A stretch of 64,000 nucleotides of DNA from Nematostella vectensis (lineage: Eukaryota; Cnidaria; Anthozoa; Actiniaria; Edwardsiidae). The stretch spans positions 1,929,001 to 1,993,000 of the forward strand of contig NC_064044.1 of the NCBI RefSeq assembly GCF_932526225.1, written 5' to 3'. The position numbers and the translations under genes are program-made. This document shows, in pieces, positions 50,410 to 61,380 of the stretch. Numbering within the stretch: position 1 is the first letter of the stretch; every line of letters begins with the position of its first letter. The notes beneath the pieces are model-generated. The model searched no databases. It was not told the origin of the DNA and saw nothing but the letters and a program-made list of their open reading frames with translations.

Positions 50410-53147
50410 TGCTTTGTTCAGGATCCTGTACATATTTTTTGCACACAAGAACTAAATAGATTCCTTGGATAACTTGATTAAGTAGATTCTAACATAGAGC
50501 ATAGCGCTCGATAGATTGATATACCTTCTTTTCCGAGTATACTGTTTTATTTTTCCTAATGTTACTTATTGGAATTTACATTCGGAAAAAAAATTATCGA
50601 TTGTAACCGTTTGGAGGTTACACTCGTAAAACAAATTCCCGAATGTAACCCTGAAGCTTTTCCCGAATGTAACCTCCAGTCCGATGGTGACTTTGCTTGG
50701 GATAGTTTACGATACCAATAGTATTAAAAGTAATTTTCATTACAATTCCCTTCAGCAATGCCACGTTAGTCTATCGTTGCGGGCACTTGACTACTAACGC
50801 AGCGACCCGGGTTCGATTCCCGCTGATAGCCTATTTTCGTTTCTTTATTTTTTTTTAAATATCGATGCTTAATTATACTGTTCTTGGTGTGTCATGACAT
50901 AAAAAGAAGGTATAGGGACATTTTTAAGTACTCTCAGCATCTTTGATGTGCTCATGCTTTGTTCAGGATACTGTACATATTTTATGCACACAAGAACTAA
51001 CTAGATTCCTTGGATAACTTGATTAAGTAGAATCTAACATAGAGCATAGCGTTCGATAGATTGATATACCTTTTTTTCCGTGTATACTGTTTCATTTTTC
51101 CTAATGTTACTTTTTGGAATTTACATTCGGAAAAAAAATTATCGATTGTAACCTTTTGGAGGTTACACTCGTAAAACAAATTCCCGAATGGAACCCTGAG
51201 GCTTTTCCCGAATGTAACCTCCAGTCCGATGGTGACTTTGCTTGGGATAGTTTACGATACCAATAGTATTAAAAGTAATTTTCATTACAATTCCCTTCAG
51301 CAATGCCACGTTAGTCTTTCGTTGCGGGCACTTGACTACTAACGCAGCGACCCGGGTTCGATTCCCGCTGATAGTCTATTTTTTTTCTTTATTTTTTTTT
51401 TTAAATACCGATACTTAATTATACTGTTCTTGTTGTGTCATAACATAAAAAGAAGGTATAGGGACATTTTTATGTACTCTCAGCATCTCTGATGTGCTCA
51501 TGCTTTGTTCAGGATCCTGTACATATTTTATGCACACAAGAACTAACTAGATTCCTTGGATAACTTGATTAAGTAGATTCTAACATAGAGCATAGCGCTC
51601 GATAGATTGATGTACCTTTTTTTCCGAGTATACTGTTTTATTTTTCCTAATGTTACTTTTTGGAATTTACATTCGGAAAAAAAATTATCGATTATAACCT
51701 TTTGGAGGTTACACTCGTAAAACAAATTCCCGAATGTAACCCTGAAGCTTTTCCCGAATGTAACGTCCAGTCCGATGGTGACTTTGCTTGGGATAGTTTA
51801 CGATACCAATAGTATTAAAAGTAATTTTCATTACAATTCTATTCAGCAATGCCACGTTAGTCTTTCGTTGCGGGCACTTGACTACTAACGCAGCTACCCG
51901 GGTTCGATTCCCGCTGATAGTCTATTTTTTTTTCTTTATTTTTTTTTTTTAAATACCGATACTTAATTATACTGTTCTTGTTGTGTCATAACATAAAAAG
52001 AAGGTATAGGGACATTTTTATGTACTCTCAGCATCTCTGATGTGCTCATGCTTTGTTCAGGATCCTGTACATATTTTATGCACACAAGAACTAACTAGAT
52101 TCCTTGGATAACTTGATTAAGTAGATTCTAACATAGAGCATAGCGCTCGATAGATTGATGTACCTTTTTTTCCGAGTATACTGTTTTATTTTTCCTAATG
52201 TTACTTTTTGGAATTTACATTCGGAAAAAAATTATCGATTATAACCTTTTGGAGGTTACACTCGTAAAACAAATTCCCGAATGTAACCCTGAAGCTTTTC
52301 CCGAATGTAACGTCCAGTCCGATGGTGACTTTGCTTGGGATAGTTTACGATACCAATAGTATTAAAAGTAATTTTCATTACAATTCTATTCAGCAATGCC
52401 ACGTTAGTCTTTCGTTGCGGGCACTTGACTACTAACGCAGCGACCCGGGTTCGATTCCCGCTGATAGCCTATTTTTTTTTCTTTATTTTGAATTTTTTTA
52501 AATATCGATACTAAATTATACTGTTCTTTGTGAGTCATGACATAAAAAGAAGGTATAGGGACATTTTTATGTACTCTCAGCATCTTTGATGTGCTTATGC
52601 TTTGTTCAGGATCCTGTACATATTTTATGCACACAAGAACTAACTAGATTCCTTGGATAACTTGATTAAGTAGATTCTAACATAGAGCATAGCGCTCGAT
52701 AGATTGATATACCTTTTTTTCCGAGTATACTGTTTTATTTTTCCTAATGTTACTTTTTCGGAATTTACATTCGAAAAAAAAATTATCGATTGTAACCTTT
52801 TGGAGGTTACACTCGTAAAACAAATTCCCGAATGTAACCCTGAAGCTTTTCCCGAATGTAACCTCCAGTCCGATGGTGACTTTGCTTGGGATAGTTTACG
52901 ATACCAATAGTATTAAAAGTAATTTTCATTACAATTCCCTTCAGCAATGCCACGTTAGTCTTTCGTTGCGGGCACTTGACTACTAACGCAGCTACCCGGG
53001 TTCGATTACCGCTGATAGCCTATTTTTATTTCTTTATTCTTTTTTTTTTAAATATCGATACTCAATTATACTGTTCTTGGTGTGTCATGACATAAAAAGA
53101 AGGTATAGGGACATTTTTATGTACTCTCAGCATCTTTGATGTGCTCA
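49314..53147 (+). repeat. Seven-monomer segment matching 9850-13686
   Basis: m91-m97 run parallel to m19-m25 at offsets 39461-39465. The segment spans what in the first region is the junction between repeats A and B. Markers include GGATACTGTACAT with AGTAGAATCT and GAATGGAACCC (m94/m22), CTCTGATG, the GATGTACC pair, and TTTGAATTTTTTT with TGTGAGTCATG. Confidence 0.88.
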
Positions 53148-53694
53148 TGCTTTGTTCAGGATCCTGTACATATTTTATGCACACAAGAACTAACTACATT
53201 CCTTGGATAACTTGATTAAGTAGATTCTAACATAGAGCATAGCGCTCGATAGATTGAAATACCTTTTTTTCCGAGTATACTGTTTTATTTTTCCTAATGT
53301 TACTTTTTGGAATTTACATTCGGAAAAATAATGATCGATTGTAACCTTTTGGAGGTTACACTCTTAAAACAAATTCCCGAATGTAACCCTGAAGCTTTTC
53401 CCGAATGTAACCTCCAGTCCGATGGTGACTTTGCTTGGGATAGTTTACGATGCCAATAGTATTAAAAGTAATTTTCATTACAATTCCCTTCAGCAATGCC
53501 ACGTTAGTCTTTCGTTGCGAGCACTTGACTACTAACGCAGCGACCCGGGTTCGATTCCCGCTGATAGCCTATTTTTTTTTCTTTATTATTTTTTTTTTAT
53601 ATCGATACTTAATTATACTGTTCTTGGTGTGTCATGACATAAAAAGAAGGTATAGGGACATTTTTATGTACTCTCAGCATCTTTGATGTGCTCA
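51501..53694 (+). repeat. Higher-order repeat I, copy 1 (4-mer, 2.195 kb)
   Basis: m95-m98 recur as m99-m102 at 2194-2195. Shared markers are TTCGAAAAAAAAATT (m97/m101), AATAATGATCG with CACTCTTAAAAC and GATGCCAATAG (m98/m102), and CATGATTTGTTCAGG at the following junctions (53691, 55886). Confidence 0.92.
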
Positions 53695-55889
53695 TGATTT
53701 GTTCAGGATCCTGTACATATTTTATGCACACAAGAACTAACTAGATTCCTTGGATAACTTGATTAAGTAGATTCTAACATAGAGCATAGCGCTCGATAGA
53801 TTGATGTACCTTTTTTACCGAGTATACTGTTTTATTTTTCCTAATGTTACTTTTTGGAATTTACATTCGGAAAAAAAATTATCGATTATAACCTTTTGGA
53901 GGTTACACTCGTAAAACAAATTCCCGAATGTAACCCTGAAGCTTTTCCCGAATGTAACGTCCAGTCCGATGGTGACTTTGCTTGGGATAGTTTACGATAC
54001 CAATAGTATTAAAAGTAATTTTCATTACAATTCTATTCAGCAATGCCACGTTAGTCTTTCGTTGCGGGCACTTGACTACTAACGCAGCTACCCGGGTTCG
54101 ATTCCCGCTGATAGTCTATTTTTTTTTCTTTATTTTTTTTTTTTAAATACCGATACTTAATTATACTGTTCTTGTTGTGTCATAACATAAAAAGAAGGTA
54201 TAGGGACATTTTTATGTACTCTCAGCATCTCTGATGTGCTCATGCTTTGTTCAGGATCCTGTACATATTTTATGCACACAAGAACTAACTAGATTCCTTG
54301 GATAACTTGATTAAGTAGATTCTAACATAGAGCATAGCGCTCGATAGATTGATGTACCTTTTTTTCCGAGTATACTGTTTTATTTTTCCTAATGTTACTT
54401 TTTGGAATTTACATTCGGAAAAAAAATTATCGATTATAACCTTTTGGAGGTTACACTCGTAAAACAAATTCCCGAATGTAACCCTGAAGCTTTTCCCGAA
54501 TGTAACGTCCAGTCCGATGGTGACTTTGCTTGGGATAGTTTACGATACCAATAGTATTAAAAGTAATTTTCATTACAATTCTATTCAGCAATGCCACGTT
54601 AGTCTTTCGTTGCGGGCACTTGACTACTAACGCAGCGACCCGGGTTCGATTCCCGCTGATAGCCTATTTTTTTTTCTTTATTTTGAATTTTTTTAAATAT
54701 CGATACTTAATTATACTGTTCTTTGTGAGTCATGACATAAAAAGAAGGTATAGGGACATTTTTATGTACTCTCAGCATCTTTGATGTGCTTATGCTTTGT
54801 TCAGGATCCTGTACATATTTTATGCACACAAGAACTAACTAGATTCCTTGGATAACTTGATTAAGTAGATTCTAACATAGAGCATAGCGCTCGATAGATT
54901 GATATACCTTTTTTTCCGAGTATACTGTTTTATTTTTCCTAATGTTACTTTTTCGGAATTTACATTCGAAAAAAAAATTATCGATTGTAACCTTTTGGAG
55001 GTTACACTCGTAAAACAAATTCCCGAATGTAACCCTGAAGCTTTTCCCGAATGTAACCTCCAGTCCGATGGTGACTTTGCTTGGGATAGTTTACGATACC
55101 AATAGTATTAAAAGTAATTTTCATTACAATTCCCTTCAGCAATGCCACGTTAGTCTTTCGTTGCGGGCACTTGACTACTAACGCAGCTACCCGGGTTCGA
55201 TTACCGCTGATAGCCTATTTTTATTTCTTTATTCTTTTTTTTTTAAATATCGATACTCAATTATACTGTTCTTGGTGTGTCATGACATAAAAAGAAGGTA
55301 TAGGGACATTTTTATGTACTCTCAGCATCTTTGATGTGCTCATGCTTTGTTCAGGATCCTGTACATATTTTATGCACACAAGAACTAACTACATTCCTTG
55401 GATAACTTGATTAAGTAGATTCTAACATAGAGCATAGCGCTCGATAGATTGAAATACCTTTTTTTCCGAGTATACTGTTTTATTTTTCCTAATGTTACTT
55501 TTTGGAATTTACATTCGGAAAAATAATGATCGATTGTAACCTTTTGGAGGTTACACTCTTAAAACAAATTCCCGAATGTAACCCTGAAGCTTTTCCCGAA
55601 TGTAACCTCCAGTCCGATGGTGACTTTGCTTGGGATAGTTTACGATGCCAATAGTATTAAAAGTAATTTTCATTACAATTCCCTTCAGCAATGCCACGTT
55701 AGTCTTTCGTTGCGAGCACTTGACTACTAACGCAGCGACCCGGGTTCGATTCCCGCTGATAGCCTATTTTTTTTTCTTTATTATTTTTTTTTTATATCGA
55801 TACTTAATTATACTGTTCTTGGTGTGTCATGACATAAAAAGAAGGTATAGGGACATTTTTATGTACTCTCAGCATCTTTGATGTGCTCA
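53695..55889 (+). repeat. Higher-order repeat I, copy 2
   Basis: m99-m102. Followed by m103 (55890), which matches m26 and m34 (GAAATACC, CAGCCCGATGGTGG, CTTCATCAATGCC), so the array switches source there. Confidence 0.9.
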
Positions 55890-56437
55890 TGATTTGTTCA
55901 GGATCCTGTACATATTTTATGCACACAAGAACTAACTAGATTCCTTGGATAACTTGATTAAGTAGATTCTAACATAGAGCATAGCGCTCGATAGATTGAA
56001 ATACCTTTTTTTCCGAGTATACTGTTTTATTTTTCCTAATGTTACTTTTTCGGAATTTACATTCGGAAAAAAAATTATCGATTGTAACCTTTTGGAGGTT
56101 ACACTCGTAAAACAAATTCCCGAATGTAACCCTGAAGCTTTTCCCGAATGTAACCTCCAGCCCGATGGTGGTGACTTTGCTTGGGATAGTTTACGATACC
56201 AATAGTATTAAAAGTATTTTTCATTACAATTCCCTTCATCAATGCCACGTTAGTCTTTCGTTGCGAGCACTTGACTACTAACGCAGCGACCCGGGTTCGA
56301 TTCCCGCTGATAGCCTATTTTTTTTCTTTATTTTTTTTTTAATATCGATGCTTAATTATACTGTTCTTGGTGTGTCATGACATAAAAAGAAGGTATAGGG
56401 ACATTTTTATGTACTCTCAGCATCTTTGATGTGCTCA

Positions 56438-58633
56438 TGCTTTGTTCAGGATCCTGTACATATTTTTTGCACACAAGAACTAACTAGATTCCTTGGATAA
56501 CTTGATTAAGTAGATTCTAACATAGAGCATAGCGCTCGATAGATTGATATACCTTTTTTTCCGAGTATACTGTTTTATTTTTCCTAATGTTACTTTTTCG
56601 GAATTTACATTCGGAAAAAAAATTATCGATTGTAACCTTTTGGAGGTTACACTAGTAAAACAAATTCCCGAATGTAACCCTGAAGCTTTTCCCGAATGTA
56701 ACCTCCAGTCCGATGGTGACTTTGCTTGGGATAGTTTACGATACCAATAGTATTAAAAGTAATTTTCATTACAATTCCCTTCAGCAATGCCACGTTAGTC
56801 TTTCGTTGCGGGCACTTGACTACTAACGCAGCTACCCGGGTTCGATTACCGCTGATAGCCTATTTTTATTTCTTTATTCTTTTTTTTTTTAAATATCGAT
56901 ACTCAATTATACTGTTCTTGGTGTGTCATGACATAAAAATAAGGTATAGGGACATTTTTATGTACTCTCAGCATCTTTGATGTGCTCATGCTTTGTTCAG
57001 GATCCTGTACATATTTTATGCACACAAGAACTAACTACATTCCTTGGATAACTTGATTAAGTAGATTCTAACATAGAGCATAGCGCTCGATAGATTGAAA
57101 TACCTTTTTTTCCGAGTATACTGTTTTATTTTTCCTAATGTTACTTTTTGGAATTTACATTCGGAAAAATAATTATCGATTGTAACCTTTTGGAGGTTAC
57201 ACTCGTAAAACAAATTCCCGAATGTAATCCTGAAGCTTTTCCCGAATGTAACCTCCAGTCCGATGGTGACTTTGCTTGGGATAGTTTACGATACCAATTA
57301 TATTAAAAGTAATTTTCATTACACTTCCCTTCAGCAATGCCACGTTAGTCTTTCGTTGCGAGCACTTGACTACTAACGCAGCGACCCGGGTTCGATTCCC
57401 GCTGATAGCCTATTTTTTTTTCTTTATTATTTTTTTTTTATATCGATACTTAATTATACTGTTCTTGGTGTGTCATGACATAAAAAGAAGGTATAGGGAC
57501 ATTTTTATGTACTCTCAGCATCTTTGATGTGCTCATGCTTTGTTCAGGAACCTGTACATATTTTATGCACACAAGAACTAACTAGATTCCTTGGATAACT
57601 TGATTAAGTAGATTCTAACATAGAGCATAGCGCTCGATAGATTGATATACCTTTTTTTCCGAGTATACTGTTTTATTTTTCCTAATGTTACTTTTTCGGA
57701 ATTTACATTCGGAAAAAAAATTATCGATTGTAACCTTTTGGAGGTTACACTCGTAAAACAAATTCCCGAATGTAACCCTGAAGCTTTTCGCGAATGTAAC
57801 CTCCAGTCCGATGGTGACTTTGCTCGGGATAGTTTACGATACCAATAGTATTAAAAGTAATTTTCATTACAATTCCCTTCAGCAATGCCACGTTAGTCTT
57901 TCGTTGCGGGCACTTGACTACTAACGCAGCTACCCGGGTTCGATTACCGCTGATAGCCTATTTTTATTTCTTTATTCTTTTTTTTTTAAATATCGATACT
58001 CAATTATACTGTTCTTGGTGTGTCATGACATAAAAAGAAGGTATAGGGACATTTTTATGTACTCTCAGCATCTTTGATGTGCTCATGCCTTGTTCAGAAT
58101 CCTGTACATATTTTATGCACACAAGAACTAACTACATTCCTTGGATAACTTGATTAAGTAGATTCTAACATAGAGCATAGCGCTCGATAGATTGAAATAC
58201 CTTTTTTTCCGAGTATACTGTTTTATTTTTCCTAATGTTACTTTTTGGAATTTACATTCGGAAAAATAATTATCGATTGTAACCTTTTGGAGGTTACACT
58301 CGTAAAACAAATTCCCGAATGTAACCCTCAAGCTTTTCCCGAATGTAACCTCCAGTCCGATGGTGACTTTGCTTGGGATAGTTTACGATACCAATAGTAT
58401 TAAAAGTAATTTTCATTACAATTCCCTTCAGCAATGCCACGTTAGTCTTTCGTTGCGAGCACTTGACTACTAACGCAGCGACCCGGGTTCGATTCCCGCT
58501 GATAGCCTATTTTTTTTTCTTTATTATTTTTTTTTTTATATCGATACTTAATTATACTGTTCTTGGTGTGTCATGACATAAAAAGAAGGTATAGGGACAT
58601 TTTTATGTACTCTCAGCATCTTTGATGTGCTCA
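56438..58633 (+). repeat. Segment of monomers related to 20263-22456
   Basis: m104-m105 share the AAAAATAAGG tail with m40-m41. m106-m107 share TTTTCGCGAATG and CAGAATCCTG with m38-m39. The local order therefore combines two overlapping stretches of the same source region. Confidence 0.75.
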
Positions 58634-61380
58634 TGCTTTGTTCAGGATCCTGTACATATTTTATGCACACAAGAACTAACTAGATTCCTTGGATAACTTG
58701 ATTAAGTAGATTCTAACATAGAGCATAGCGCTCGATAGATTGATATACCTTTTTTTCCGAGTATACTGTTTTATTTTTTCTAATGTTACTTTTTCGGAAT
58801 TTACATTCGGAAAAAAAATTATCGATTGTAACCTTTTGGAGGTTACACTCGTAAAACAAATTCCCGAATGTAACCCTGAAGCTTTTCCCGAATGTAACCT
58901 CCAGTCCGATGGTGACTTTGCTTGGGATAGTTTACGATACCAATAGTATTAAAAGTAATTTTCATTACAATTCCCTTCAGCAATGCCACGTTAGTCTTTC
59001 GTTGCGGGCACTTGACTACTAACGCAGCTACCCGGGTTCGATTACCGCTGATAGCCTATTTTTATTTCTTTATTCTTTTTTTTTTTAAATATCGATACTC
59101 AATTATACTGTTCTTGGTGTGTCATGACATAAAAATAAGGTATAGGGACATTTTTATGTACTCTCAGCATCTTTGATGTGCTCATGCTTTGTTCAGGATC
59201 CTGTACATATTTTATGCACACAAGAACTAACTACATTCCTTGGATAACTTGATTAAGTAGATTCTAACATAGAGCATAGCGCTCGATAGATTGAAATACC
59301 TTTTTTTCCGAGTATACTGTTTTATTTTTCCTAATGTTACTTTTTCGGAATTTACATTCGGAAAAAAAATTATCGATTGTAACCTTTTGGAGGTTACACT
59401 CGTAAAACAAATTCCCGAATGTAATCCTGAAGCTTTTCCCGAATGTAACCTCCAGTCCGATGGTGACTTTGCTTGGGATAGTTTACGATACCAATTATAT
59501 TAAAAGTAATTTTCATTACAATTCTCTTCAGCAATGCCACGTTAGTCTTTCGTTGCGAGCACTTGACTACTAACGCAGCGACCCGGGTTCGATTCCCGCT
59601 AATAGCCTATTTTTTTTTCTTTATTATTTTTTTTTTATATCGATACTTAATTATACTGTTCTTGGTGTGTCATGACATAAAAAGAAGGTATAGGGACATT
59701 TTTATGTACTCTCAGCATCTTTGATGTGCTCATGCTTTGTTCAGGAACCTGTACATATTTTATGCACACAAGAACTAACTAGATTCCTTGGATAACTTGA
59801 TTAAGTAGATTCTAACATAGAGCATAGCGCTCGATAGATTGATATACCTTTTTTTCCGAGTATACTGTTTTATTTTTTCTAATGTTACTTTTTCGGAATT
59901 TACATTCGGAAAAAAAATTATCGATTGTAACCTTTTGGAGGTTACACTCGTAAAACAAATTCCCGAATGTAACCCTGAAGCTTTTCCCGAATGTAACCTC
60001 CAGTCCGATGGTGACTTTGCTTGGGATAGTTTACGATACCAATAGTATTAAAAGTAATTTTCATTACAATTCCCTTCAGCAATGCCACGTTAGTCTTTCG
60101 TTGCGGGCACTTGACTACTAACGCAGCTACCCGGGTTCGATTACCGCTGATAGCCTATTTTTATTTCTTTATTCTTTTTTTTTTTAAATATCGATACTCA
60201 ATTATACTGTTCTTGGTGTGTCATGACATAAAAATAAGGTATAGGGACATTTTTATGTACTCTCAGCATCTTTGATGTGCTCATGCTTTGTTCAGGATCC
60301 TGTACATATTTTATGCACACAAGAACTAACTACATTCCTTGGATAACTTGATTAAGTAGATTCTAACATAGAGCATAGCGCTCGATAGATTGAAATACCT
60401 TTTTTTCCGAGTATACTGTTTTATTTTTCCTAATGTTACTTTTTCGGAATTTACATTCGGAAAAAAAATTATCGATTGTAACCTTTTGGAGGTTACACTC
60501 GTAAAACAAATTCCCGAATGTAATCCTGAAGCTTTTCCCGAATGTAACCTCCAGTCCGATGGTGACTTTGCTTGGGATAGTTTACGATACCAATTATATT
60601 AAAAGTAATTTTCATTACAATTCCCTTCAGCAATGCCACGTTAGTCTTTCGTTGCGAGCACTTGACTACTAACGCAGCGACCCGGGTTCGATTCCCGCTA
60701 ATAGCCTATTTTTTTTTCTTTATTATTTTTTTTTTATATCGATACTTAATTATACTGTTCTTGGTGTGTCATGACATAAAAAGAAGGTATAGGGACATTT
60801 TTATGTACTCTCAGCATCTTTGATGTGCTCATGCTTTGTTCAGGAACCTGTACATATTTTATGCACACAAGAACTAACTAGATTCCTTGGATAACTTGAT
60901 TAAGTAGATTCTAACATAGAGCATAGCGCTCGATAGATTGATATACCTTTTTTTCCGAGTATACTGTTTTATTTTTCCTAATGTTACTTTTTCGGAATTT
61001 ACATTCGGAAAAAAAATTATCGATTGTAACCTTTTGGAGGTTACACTCGTAAAACAAATTCCCGAATGTAACCCTGAAGCTTTTCCCGAATGTAACCTCC
61101 AGTCCGATGGTGACTTTGCTTGGGATAGTTTACGATACCAATAGTATTAAAAGTAATTTTCATTACAATTCCCTTCAGCAATGCCACGTTAGTCTTTCGT
61201 TGCGGGCACTTGACTACTAACGCAGCTACCCGGGTTCGATTACCGCTGATAGCCTATTTTTATTTCTTTATTCTTTTTTTTTAAATATCGATACTCAATT
61301 ATACTGTTCTTGGTGTGTCATGACATAAAAAGAAGGTATAGGGACATTTTTATGTACTCTCAGCATCTTTGATGTGCTCA
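58634..61380 (+). repeat. Two-monomer tandem repeat J (1.099 kb period)
   Basis: m108-m109, m110-m111 and m112 (partial) repeat every 1098-1099 bp. The pair shares AAAAATAAGG, CCAATTATATTAAAAG, GCTAATAGCC and CAGGAACCTG. TTTTTTCTAATG is in m108 and m110 but not m112. The same CCAATTATATT followed by CAGGAACCTG at m105-m106 shows where the unit came from. Confidence 0.92.

Noticed and set aside
53450-53686. Plus-strand 78-residue frames (53450-53686, 55645-55881) and the 62-residue frame at 30964-31152
   Set aside because: A single A-to-G change (GATACC to GATGCC) creates a start codon. The hydrophobic stretch is just the T-rich tail.
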